Source: Methylorubrum extorquens (GTDB taxonomy: Bacteria > Pseudomonadota > Alphaproteobacteria > Rhizobiales > Beijerinckiaceae). From it: DNA of 14,924 bases. Shown one piece after another: positions 8,294-14,924 of this stretch. The translations under genes and the position numbers were made by a program. The notes under the pieces were generated by a model, which saw nothing but the letters and a program-made list of their open reading frames with translations, was not told where the DNA came from and searched no databases. The stretch's first letter is position 1. Each line of letters opens with the position of its first letter. Where the stretch lies: the NCBI GenBank assembly GCA_019695455.1, contig JAEUAC010000163.1, forward strand, positions 1 to 14,924. The letters run 5' to 3'.

Positions 8294-9811
8294 TCAGCGC
8301 TCCATCAGGTGGGCGTGGATGCGGTGGTTGATCGGGGCGAGCGCCGCCTGGATCTCCCGGTAGAGCGCGAACCCGCGCGCGGCGCGGGCCGCCCGCTCCG
8401 GATCCGGCCGGTGGGTCGCCACGACGCGGATGGCGGCCTCCGCCGCCGCCTCGTCGGCGAACGCGCCGATGCCGACGCCCGCCAGCAGGGCCGCGCCGAA
8501 GCTCGCATCCGCGACCGCCGGCAGCTCCACCGTCACGTCGAGCGTGTCGGCGAGGATCTGCCGCCAGAGGGCGCTCTTCGCGCCGCCGCCCGTCAGGCGC
8601 GCCGTCGTGAAGCCGAGGCCGTTCGCGCGCAGCACCTCCAGGCAGTCGCGCAGCGAATAGGAGACGCCCTCGTAGAGCGCGCGGACGAAATGGCCGGGCC
8701 CGTGCTGGAAGCCGATTCCGACGAAGTCCGCCCGCAGGAGCGGATCCCAATGGGGGCTGCGCTCGCCGTTCAGGTAGGGATGGAAGAACAGCCCGTCCGA
8801 CCCGGCCGGAACCGCGTTCGCCAGCCGCTCCATCTCGTCGAACACGGCGGAGCCGTCCTCGCCCTCGCGCCGGAAGAAGGTGTCGCGCAGCCACTTGTGG
8901 GCCGAGGCGCAGGAATTCGTGGCCGTGATCACGTACCAATGGTCCGGGATCACGTGCGGGTAGTTGATCATCTCCTTGTGCGGCACCGCGTGGGGCGACA
9001 GCACGCTGACCGTCGCGGCCGTGGCGAGCTTCGCGACGCCGATCCCGGGCCGCATCATGCCGGCCCCGAAGGTCTCGATCGCCGTGTCCGAGGTGCCGCA
9101 GATGACGGGCGTCCCCGCGGCCAGCCCCGTCGCCCGGGCCGCCTCCTCCGTCACCGTGCCGACGCGATCCCTGGGCTGCACGATCGGCGGCAGCGACGCC
9201 ATCGGCCAGCCGATCAGCGCGCAGAGCTCCTCCGACCATTGCCCGGTCCGGGCATCGGCCATGAGCGTGCCGACCGCGTCGACGACGTCGGTCTCGAAAC
9301 CGCCCGTGAAGCGCGACCGCAGCCAGTCCTTCGCGACGTAGAGCCGGTGCACGCGCGCGAAAGCGGCGGGCTCCATCTCCTTCAGCCACAGCATCTGCGG
9401 CAGGGTCCAGGTCGGGTTCGCGCGGTTGAAGCCGATCGCCAGGATGCGGTCGTCGGCCCGATCCCGCAGCGCCCGCGTCTGCGCGCCGGAGCGCTGGTCG
9501 TTCCACAGGATGGCGGGGCGGATGACGCGCCCGTCGGCATCCTCCAGGACCTGCGTGTGCGCGCCGGCCGAGAACGAGATCGCGGCGACGCGCGAGGGCT
9601 CGCCGCCGGCGCGGGCCAGCGCGGCCGGCACCGCTGCGCAGGCAGCGCGCCACCAGTCCCAGGGATCCTGCTCGCTCCAGCCCGGGTTCGGCGCGGAGGT
9701 CGCGACCGCGTGGCTCGCCTCGCCGACCAGCGTGCCGTCGACCGTGATCAGGCTCGCCTTGAGCGATCCCGCCCCGAGATCGATCCCGAGCAGCAGGTCA
9801 GGCGCCGCCAT
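8294..9811 (-). CDS. FGGY-family carbohydrate kinase, xylulokinase-like
   Basis: A 505-residue cytoplasmic kinase that transfers phosphate from ATP to a sugar, ketose or polyol. The N-terminal phosphate loop is LGIDLGAGSLKASL, with Asp11. NPGWSEQDPWDWW (42-54) and ILWNDQRSGAQ (101-111) match xylulokinase closely. The catalytic base is expected to be Asp242 in GTSDTAIETFGAG (239-251), and LTGGGAKSALWRQILAD is the C-terminal ATP-binding signature. Length is normal. In E. coli XylB the sugar-contacting stretch is GQMHG; here it appears as AGAHT (82-86), keeping the histidine only, so D-xylulose is not assured. The ATG at 9811 has GGAG six bases upstream and follows the oxidase stop by 26 bases. 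FGGY membership is firm, the substrate open. Confidence 0.92.
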   Translation of the reverse strand: MAAPDLLLGIDLGAGSLKASLITVDGTLVGEASHAVATSAPNPGWSEQDPWDWWRAACAAVPAALARAGGEPSRVAAISFSAGAHTQVLEDADGRVIRPAILWNDQRSGAQTRALRDRADDRILAIGFNRANPTWTLPQMLWLKEMEPAAFARVHRLYVAKDWLRSRFTGGFETDVVDAVGTLMADARTGQWSEELCALIGWPMASLPPIVQPRDRVGTVTEEAARATGLAAGTPVICGTSDTAIETFGAGMMRPGIGVAKLATAATVSVLSPHAVPHKEMINYPHVIPDHWYVITATNSCASAHKWLRDTFFRREGEDGSAVFDEMERLANAVPAGSDGLFFHPYLNGERSPHWDPLLRADFVGIGFQHGPGHFVRALYEGVSYSLRDCLEVLRANGLGFTTARLTGGGAKSALWRQILADTLDVTVELPAVADASFGAALLAGVGIGAFADEAAAEAAIRVVATHRPDPERAARAARGFALYREIQAALAPINHRIHAHLMER

Positions 9812-9837
9812 GGCGCGCTCCCCCGGGCCGGATGCCG

Positions 9838-11295
9838 TCACGCATGTCCGACCTCCACGGCGCCCGGCGCCGGACGGAGGCCGAGCTTGCCGGGATTGAG
9901 CCGGTTGTCGGGATCGAGCGCGTCCTTGATCGCCTGCAGCACGTCCATGCCGGTTCCGAGTTCGCGGCGCAGCCACTTGTTGCGGAACACGCCCGCCCCG
10001 TGATGGTGGGCCACCGTGCCCTCGCAATCGAGCGTCGCCGTCTCCAGGGCGTCCCACAGCCGCGCGTGCAGGGCCAGCCCGTCGGCATCCGGCATGGGCG
10101 GCAGCCGGATCGTCATGTACTGGCAGGCCCCTTCCGCATAGACGTGCGACCAGTGCGCGCCGAAATGCATCTCCGGGCAGATCGAGAGCGCGGCCGAGCG
10201 GCAGGCCTCGTACAGGTCCGACACGCGCGACCAGGGCACGCAGACCTCGATCGTGTCCATGAAGTAGCCGGCCGCCTGCCACTTGCCGGAATAGGATTCG
10301 TAGCGGACGCCGCGCCAGTGGTTCAGCGGCGCATCGTCGGCGACGGACGCCCCCTCCTCGCGGCAGATCGCCAGCGCGTCGGCCTCCTCGGCCGCGGCCG
10401 TCCGGGCCGTGCCGCAGAAGACGAGGATCGCGAGGATCGGGTTCGCGTCGAACGCGGCGATGCCCTCCGTCCGCTCCCGGCTCTCCTTCTCGTCGTAGAT
10501 GCGGACGATCTGCGGCCTGATCTCGGCCTGCATGATGCGCCGAGCCGCCGCCAGGGCCGCGTCCTGGCTCGGGAAGGCCAGCACGACGCCGTGCTCCACC
10601 TCGGGCGTCCTGAAGATGCGCAGGGTCAGTTCGGTGATGATGCCGAGCGTGCCCTCGCTCCCGACGAAGAGGTCGACCAGGGACGGGCCGACCGCGCGGC
10701 GCGCCACCGGCCGCACCTCTACGAGGCGCCCGTCCGGCAGGACGGCCTTCAGGCCGACCACGATGTCCTCCATCTTGCCGTAGCGGGAGCTCGCCTGCCC
10801 GCCGCCGCGGCAGGCCGCCCAGCCGCCGACCGTCGAGATGTTGATGGATTGCGGCAGGTGGCCGGACGTCCACCCGGCCGCGTTCAGGGCCCGCTCGAAC
10901 TCGCCGCCGTTCATGCCGGCCTGGACGATCGCGAGGCCGTTCACCTCGTCGATGGAGACGAGCCGGTCGAGCCGGGTCAGGTCCAGCATGACCTCGCCGC
11001 CGAGCGGGACCGTTCCGCCGAGGACTCCCGAGCCGAGCCCGAACGGGATGATGCGGAACCCGTCGCGACGCGAGCGCTCGACCAGGGCCGCGACCTCCGC
11101 CTCGTCCGCCGGCTTCGCGACGGCGACGGGCAGGACGCCGGGCAATCCGCCCGAACGGGCCTTGAAGATGCCGAAGGGCAGTCGGTCGCGGGCGTAGCGG
11201 GTCAGCGTCTCCCGATCCTGTGCGACGTTCTCGGAGCCGACGATCTCGGCGAGGGCGGCGGCCGGTGCGGCCGATCCGGCGACGGCCGCGCTCAT
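9838..11295 (-). CDS. FAD-linked oxidase resembling alkyldihydroxyacetonephosphate synthase
   Basis: A 485-residue flavoprotein of the VAO/PCMH group. The FAD-binding half (about 55-230) shows PFGLGSG (84-90), ISTVGGWAACRGGGQASS (153-170), RYGKMEDIV and GSEGTLGIITELTLRI (212-227). The C-terminal FAD-oxidase domain ends with CEGTVAHHHGAGVFRNKWL (424-442), very like the HHHGVG...W motif of alkyl-DHAP synthase, then DALDPDNRLNPGKLG. Relatives include glycolate and D-lactate oxidase subunits (GlcD, Dld), which oxidise 2-hydroxy acids. In this operon it more likely oxidises a polyol, hydroxy acid or glycerol derivative than makes ether lipid, but that is inference. The start at 11295 has only a weak GGAG; it overlaps the stop of a short upstream frame as ATGA. 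First gene of the operon. Confidence 0.88.
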   Translation of the reverse strand: MSAAVAGSAAPAAALAEIVGSENVAQDRETLTRYARDRLPFGIFKARSGGLPGVLPVAVAKPADEAEVAALVERSRRDGFRIIPFGLGSGVLGGTVPLGGEVMLDLTRLDRLVSIDEVNGLAIVQAGMNGGEFERALNAAGWTSGHLPQSINISTVGGWAACRGGGQASSRYGKMEDIVVGLKAVLPDGRLVEVRPVARRAVGPSLVDLFVGSEGTLGIITELTLRIFRTPEVEHGVVLAFPSQDAALAAARRIMQAEIRPQIVRIYDEKESRERTEGIAAFDANPILAILVFCGTARTAAAEEADALAICREEGASVADDAPLNHWRGVRYESYSGKWQAAGYFMDTIEVCVPWSRVSDLYEACRSAALSICPEMHFGAHWSHVYAEGACQYMTIRLPPMPDADGLALHARLWDALETATLDCEGTVAHHHGAGVFRNKWLRRELGTGMDVLQAIKDALDPDNRLNPGKLGLRPAPGAVEVGHA

Positions 11296-11333
11296 GCGCG
11301 CGCGCTCCGCCCCAGGGCGATCCTGCCGTTCAT
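11292..11333 (-). CDS. Possible 13-residue leader peptide coupled to the oxidase
   Basis: On the minus strand a short frame encodes MNGRIALGRSARA. It has a far better ribosome binding site (GGGAGG at 11339-11344, 5 bases before the ATG) than the oxidase itself. Its TGA overlaps the oxidase ATG as ATGA, the usual arrangement for translational coupling. The peptide is not rich in one amino acid and no attenuator hairpin is evident, so coupling rather than attenuation is the likelier role. The frame could be fortuitous; comparison with related operons would decide. Confidence 0.35.
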   Translation of the reverse strand: MNGRIALGRSARA

Positions 11334-11352
11334 CGAAGCCTCCCGAACCAGT

Positions 11353-11370
11353 TGCACAAACGTTTGTTCA
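11353..11370. promoter_or_regulatory. LacI-family operator palindrome
   Basis: TGCACAAACGTTTGTTCA contains a perfect 12-bp palindrome, ACAAACGTTTGT (11356-11367), extended by TG and CA with one mismatched pair. A central CG flanked by AAA/TTT is characteristic of LacI/GalR-family operators. It lies 53 bases after the LacI-type gene and 58 bases before the oxidase start, just downstream of the candidate promoter hexamers. Binding there would block transcription of the operon. Confidence 0.75.
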
Positions 11371-11399
11371 GGTGTGTCGCGCACGGTTCTCGGTGTCAA
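11371..11399 (-). promoter_or_regulatory. Candidate promoter of the transport and catabolic operon
   Basis: On the minus strand a consensus TTGACA (-35; plus positions 11394-11399) lies 17 bases from CACACC (11371-11376), the expected -10 position. That hexamer is a poor match, which is common in alphaproteobacterial regulated promoters. Transcription would then begin within the palindrome at 11353-11370. The -35 match and the geometry support the call; the -10 does not. Confidence 0.45.
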
Positions 11400-11422
11400 T
11401 CGATCCAAAGTCTAAGCCGAGC

Positions 11423-12514
11423 TCAGGCCCGGGGCGACGACGAGGGTTCAGCCGTCGAGCGCCGCAGCACGAGACCTGTGGGCGCCAGCAGCGCCGGCGA
11501 GGTCGCGAGCTCGCCCCCGATGAGGCGGTCGAGGAGCCTGACCGCCTGCCCGCCCATCTCCTCCGTCGGCGTGCGGACGGTCGTGAGCGGCGGGTACACC
11601 ATGGCGGCGATGGGCGCGTCATGGATCGCCACCATGGACATCTGGCCCGGCACGGCGATGCCGGCCTCGTGCAGGGCCACGAGCCCGCCGGCCGCGGAGA
11701 CGACCGTGGCGGCCAGGATGGCCGTCGGACGCGGAGCCGCCTTCGCGAGGAGCGCCGTCGTGCCCTGGTAGCCGCCGTCCACCGTGTAGCCCGCCGGCTC
11801 GACGAGCGAGGGATCGAACGGAAGCCCCCGCGCCTCGAGCGCGTTCCGGTACCCGGCGAGGCGGGCCTGCCCGTTGAAGCCCTCCGGACGCCCGGCCAGA
11901 TGGGCGATCCGTCGGTGTCCGAGATCGAGGAGATGGTCGGTCCCGATGCGGGCGGCCGCCTCCGAATCGAGCGCGACGGCCGGCGCCGCGTCGATCCGTC
12001 GGTTCATGAGCACGAAGGGCACGCCCGTCGCCTCGAGCGCGCCGATGAGGCCGCGATCCTCGTCGAGGCTCGCCACCAGCAGGCCGTCCACCCGGTGGGT
12101 GCTGGTCAGGCGGCTGTATTCGCCGTCCGCCGCGCGCCCGGGCTCGCGATGGGAGATGATGAGCGAGTAGCCGAGCGCGCTCGCGGCCGCCTCCGCGCCG
12201 AGGATGGCCGACGAGAAGACCGGATTGTCGAGCTGCGGCACGACGATGCCGAGGCTGAAGTGCCGCTGCGCGCGCAAGCCCCGCGCGAGGGCGTTGGGCC
12301 GGTAGTCGAGCGCCTTCGCGGCCTCGAGGATGCGCGCCCGCGTCTCGTCGCTCACGCGCTGGGCGGCGGCGCCGTTCAGCACGCGCGACACGGTGGACAC
12401 GTCGACCGCCGCGAGACGGGCGACGTCCTTCAGGTTGGATCGACGAGCGGACAAATCGGGGGCTGGCGACGCGAGCGGGCGGGCCTCTGTAGCGCATCCG
12501 CGTCCCGGCGGCAT
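11423..12514 (-). CDS. LacI-family transcriptional regulator
   Basis: A 363-residue repressor. The helix-turn-helix is at about 27-48 (NLKDVARLAAVDVSTVSRVL). The hinge helix YRPNALARGL (71-80) carries the leucine and alanine that insert in the minor groove. Residues 85-345 form the periplasmic-binding-protein-like sensor (SLGIVVPQLDNPVFSS, VDGLLVASLDED, DLGHRRIAHLAG). It probably binds the palindrome just downstream at 11353-11370 and represses the oxidase-to-GldA operon until an inducer, likely the transported compound or its product, is present. The chosen ATG leaves about 26 residues before the helix-turn-helix, more than usual, and has no near ribosome binding site. A TTG at codon 21 (LSARRSNLKD) would give a typical length but also lacks one. 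Identity firm, start uncertain. Confidence 0.92.
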   Translation of the reverse strand: MPPGRGCATEARPLASPAPDLSARRSNLKDVARLAAVDVSTVSRVLNGAAAQRVSDETRARILEAAKALDYRPNALARGLRAQRHFSLGIVVPQLDNPVFSSAILGAEAAASALGYSLIISHREPGRAADGEYSRLTSTHRVDGLLVASLDEDRGLIGALEATGVPFVLMNRRIDAAPAVALDSEAAARIGTDHLLDLGHRRIAHLAGRPEGFNGQARLAGYRNALEARGLPFDPSLVEPAGYTVDGGYQGTTALLAKAAPRPTAILAATVVSAAGGLVALHEAGIAVPGQMSMVAIHDAPIAAMVYPPLTTVRTPTEEMGGQAVRLLDRLIGGELATSPALLAPTGLVLRRSTAEPSSSPRA

Positions 12515-12517
12515 GGG

Positions 12518-12544
12518 GGTCCGGGCGGCTGCCGCCTCCGGACC
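12518..12544. terminator. Hairpin between hydantoinase and lacI-type genes
   Basis: GGTCCGG (12518-12524) pairs with CCGGACC (12538-12544), and the inner GCGGC (12525-12529) pairs with GCCGC (12531-12535), with a two-base bulge. This nearly fills the 37-base gap between the two minus-strand genes. It has no T-run, so it could be a weak terminator or an RNA structure that buries the GGAGG lying before the regulator gene, reducing its translation. Confidence 0.45.
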
Positions 12545-12551
12545 GGGGCGA

Positions 12552-13946
12552 TCAGCCGGCGAGGCGGCGGTGCAGGTAGCGGCCGTGGCCGATCGCGTCG
12601 TCCGTCACGGCGCCGTCGCGCAGGACGACGGCGCCGCGGACGGTCGCGTGGACGACCGAGCCCGTGAAGTCCCAGCCTTCGTAGATCGAGTAGCCCGCGC
12701 TCGACGCGACGTCGGCCGCCGTGAGCGTCCAGGTGCGATGGAGGTCCACGAGGGCGAGATCGGCATCGAGGCCGACGGCGATGGCGCCCTTGCGATGCGC
12801 GAGGCCCATCAGGCGGGCCGGGTTGGCGGCCACCAGATCGACGATCCGCTCGAGCGGCAGGCCGCGCCTGTGGTGCCCCTCGCTGAGGAGGACGGGCAGC
12901 AGCGTCTCGAGGCCCGGGCAGCCCGGCGACGCCGCCCAGATGCCGCCCGCCTTCGAGGAGGCGTCGCGATGCACGTGGTCGGTCGCGACCGTGTCGATGG
13001 CGCCGGACATGACGGCGTCCCAGAGCGCCTCCCTGTCGCGCGCCTCGCGCAGCGGCGGGTTGATCTTGCCCCGGTCGCCGCCCTCCCAGCCGATGTCGTG
13101 CGTCAGGTAGTGCGGGCACGTCTCGAGATGCACCGTCGCCCCCGCGCCCCGCTGGCGGAGCCCGGCCTCCAGCGCCTCGGCCGAGGACGTGTGGACGACG
13201 TAGAGGGGGCACCCGGCCGTCTTGGCCACGAAGGCCGCGCGCTGCACGGCGTCCGCCTCGACGAAGGGCGGACGGCTCGCGTTCCAGGTCGCGAGCCCGC
13301 CGCGCCCGTCCGGGTCGGCCGCCATGGCGCGCGCGCGCGTCACCCAGGCGAGCTCGATCGTCTCGGGATGGGGGCACACCATGCCGCCCTGCGCCGCCGC
13401 CGCCTCGCAGAGCCGCAGGAGGAAGCCGTCGTCGATGTCCGGCAGGCCCAGGCGCGCGCCCTCCCCGCCCCGGTTGTTCATGAAGATCTTGAAGGTCGGG
13501 GCGCCGAACGCGCCCGCATAGGCCGGCACGCCCGCGAGCTGGGCCTCGGTGGAGATGATCGGGTGGAAGCCGAAATCGACGCGCGACCCCGCCTCCGTCA
13601 CGGCGATGACCTCGGGCAGGATGCCCTCGAAGGGGTCGCTGGCCATCAGGTAGGCGATGAAGGTCGTCACGCCGCCCCTGGCGGCGGCCGCGCTCTCCCG
13701 GGCCGCGTCCTCCGGCACGCGGGGGCGGGCGATGTCCTTGCCGTGGCCCAGATGGATGTGCGCGTCGATGGCGCCGGGCATGACGACGAGGCCCGTGGCG
13801 TCGATGACGGTCTCGGCCTCGGCCGGCCCGCCGGGCTCCAGGAGGGCCGCGATGCGGCCGTCGCGGACGGCGATGTCGCATCGCGTCCGGCCGACGCCCG
13901 GCAGGATCGCCTCGCCGCCGCGGATCAGGAGGTCGCAGGCGCTCAT
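12552..13946 (-). CDS. Dihydropyrimidinase/hydantoinase-type cyclic amidohydrolase
   Basis: A 464-residue cytoplasmic metal-dependent hydrolase that would open a cyclic amide such as a dihydropyrimidine, hydantoin, allantoin or cyclic imide. The whole binuclear metal site is visible: His63 and His65 (DAHIHLG), Lys153 (FKIFMNN, expected to be carboxylated), His193 (CPHPE), His252 (VVHTSS) and Asp323 (ATDH). Length is normal. In dihydropyrimidinases the lysine is followed five residues later by a substrate-contacting tyrosine; here Asn158 stands there, so the substrate is probably not a standard dihydropyrimidine. The ATG directly follows the PrpD-type stop, with GGAGGAGA upstream, so the two are translated together. 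Allantoinase is an alternative. Confidence 0.88.
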   Translation of the reverse strand: MSACDLLIRGGEAILPGVGRTRCDIAVRDGRIAALLEPGGPAEAETVIDATGLVVMPGAIDAHIHLGHGKDIARPRVPEDAARESAAAARGGVTTFIAYLMASDPFEGILPEVIAVTEAGSRVDFGFHPIISTEAQLAGVPAYAGAFGAPTFKIFMNNRGGEGARLGLPDIDDGFLLRLCEAAAAQGGMVCPHPETIELAWVTRARAMAADPDGRGGLATWNASRPPFVEADAVQRAAFVAKTAGCPLYVVHTSSAEALEAGLRQRGAGATVHLETCPHYLTHDIGWEGGDRGKINPPLREARDREALWDAVMSGAIDTVATDHVHRDASSKAGGIWAASPGCPGLETLLPVLLSEGHHRRGLPLERIVDLVAANPARLMGLAHRKGAIAVGLDADLALVDLHRTWTLTAADVASSAGYSIYEGWDFTGSVVHATVRGAVVLRDGAVTDDAIGHGRYLHRRLAG

Positions 13947-14924
13947 TCAGGTCTCCTCCGTCGCGGAACCGGCCCGCAGCGCCCGGCCGAGCGCCTCGAG
14001 CGAGGCGGCGCCGGGGAGGTCGTCCACGGCGGCCGCGAGGGCGTCGACGGCCGCGCCGTCGAGGACGCGGCCGGCATTCTCGCGGAACTTGCGGCGCACG
14101 TCCGCCGACGCCGCCGGCCGGGAGGCGTTGCCGAACACGTCGTCGATCCGCACGTCGTGGTCGACGCCGTCGCGGGTCCGGCACGCGATCTCGGCCTCGA
14201 AGGCGGCCGGGAACCGATCCGTCGCGAGCGGTTCCCAGCGCATGCGCGCCGCCAGCGCCAGGACGTCCGGGCTCGGGGGCGTCTCGAACGTCGCGAGGTC
14301 GACGCGGCCCTCCACGAGCCGGGCCGCGACGACGATCGGCAGGCTCCAGCGCGCGGCGTGGCCGGATGGCGGGTGCTGCTTCAGGGCCCAGGGCTCGCAG
14401 ACGATGGGCGCCGTCCGGGCCGGGGCCCGGCAGACGATCGCCTCCACGTCGGCGGCCGCGACGCCCCGATCGGCCAGGAGCCCCGCCGCCTCGACGAACG
14501 GGTGGAGGTAGTGGCAGCAGGGATGGAACTTGAAGGCCGCGTCCGGCAGGTGCCAGCGGCGGCCGAGATCGTCCAGCAGGGCCGCGAAGGCGTCGCCGCC
14601 GCCGGCATCGCCCGCGAAGGCGCGGAAGAGGCCGTTGCGCCCCTCGATGGCCGTCTCCGGTCCCGTGAGCCCCGCCCGGGCCAGCGCGGCGGCCGTGAGG
14701 CCGGCATGCGCGCCCCAGCCCGGATGCAGGGACTTCACCGACGAGCCGTTGGTCAGGAACTCGAACCCCCCGGACGACCCGCTCAGCGCGATGCCGACCG
14801 CCGCGACGGCCTCGTCCTCGCCCGCCCCGGCGAGGTCCGCCGCCATCAGGGCCGCGACGAGCGCGCCGCCGACGGACGTGACCTGGAAGCCCTGGGCCTG
14901 GAACCCGGCCGCGGAGGCGAGCCC
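13947..14924 (-). CDS. MmgE/PrpD family protein, N-terminal part outside the window
   Basis: The visible 325 residues are the middle and C-terminal part of an MmgE/PrpD protein; about 120-150 N-terminal residues lie beyond the window edge. The frame stays open to base 14924 and reads GLASAAGFQAQGF, matching the family's usual LASAAG segment, so the internal ATG at 14846 is not the true start. KSLHPGWGAHAGLTAAALAR (from 14733) and the FKFHPCCHYLHPFVEA region are the family's active-site landmarks, with the lysine and histidines kept. Members include 2-methylcitrate dehydratase, cis-aconitate decarboxylase and iminodisuccinate epimerase; all act on small polycarboxylates. It abuts the hydantoinase gene with no gap, suggesting consecutive steps on one compound. 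The exact reaction is unknown. Confidence 0.9.
   Translation of the reverse strand, partial: GLASAAGFQAQGFQVTSVGGALVAALMAADLAGAGEDEAVAAVGIALSGSSGGFEFLTNGSSVKSLHPGWGAHAGLTAAALARAGLTGPETAIEGRNGLFRAFAGDAGGGDAFAALLDDLGRRWHLPDAAFKFHPCCHYLHPFVEAAGLLADRGVAAADVEAIVCRAPARTAPIVCEPWALKQHPPSGHAARWSLPIVVAARLVEGRVDLATFETPPSPDVLALAARMRWEPLATDRFPAAFEAEIACRTRDGVDHDVRIDDVFGNASRPAASADVRRKFRENAGRVLDGAAVDALAAAVDDLPGAASLEALGRALRAGSATEET

Noticed and set aside
12430..14184. 584-residue minus-strand open frame overlapping hydantoinase, PrpD and regulator genes
   Set aside because: Extremely arginine- and proline-rich product without motifs. The overlapping hydantoinase and PrpD frames carry complete active sites and tight coupling.
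13947..14846. Treating the ATG at 14846 as the start of the PrpD-type gene
   Set aside because: The 26 codons upstream to the window edge stay open and encode the conserved LASAAG region, so the gene is cut by the window and not short.

Overview
The window is very GC-rich with strong codon-position bias and compact, mostly minus-strand operons. Together with a Tat-exported CUT1 sugar-binding protein, a DUF2059 protein and an RTX protein carrying DUF5648-type repeats, this suggests an alphaproteobacterium of the Hyphomicrobiales, possibly Methylobacterium or a relative. The taxonomic call is inference from style only, since no rRNA or other marker gene is present.

Left part (1-2924). After about 430 bases without a gene, a plus-strand gene (428-1678) encodes a probable type I-secreted RTX protein ending in three 'FRFFD..EGGHFYT' repeats spaced exactly 51 residues apart. 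A strong hairpin follows (1698-1735). Next come a 60-residue single-span membrane protein (plus), a hairpin between convergent genes, a periplasmic DUF2059 protein (minus) and a 65-residue hydrophilic protein of unknown function (minus).

Centre (3045-11399, all minus strand). One long catabolic operon is read from about 11370 down to 3045: an FAD-linked oxidase most like alkyldihydroxyacetonephosphate synthase, an FGGY carbohydrate kinase related to xylulokinase, an ABC ATPase, a Tat-dependent solute-binding protein, two MalF/MalG-type permeases and a GldA-type polyol dehydrogenase. Spacing is tight, with two TGATG overlaps. Upstream lies a TTGACA -35 box and an 18-bp near-perfect LacI-type palindrome centred on AAACGTTT, placed where a repressor would block transcription. 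A 13-codon reading frame with a strong ribosome binding site ends in an ATGA overlap with the oxidase start. The likely logic is import of a sugar, polyol or glycerol-derived compound, oxidation by one or both dehydrogenase/oxidase enzymes, and phosphorylation by the kinase. The substrate cannot be read from the sequence, and no aldolase or isomerase is present.

Right part (11423-14924, minus strand). A LacI-family repressor, the natural candidate to bind the 11353-11370 operator, is preceded by a dihydropyrimidinase/hydantoinase-type cyclic amidohydrolase and an MmgE/PrpD protein that runs off the window edge. The last two genes abut exactly and probably form a second small catabolic unit.
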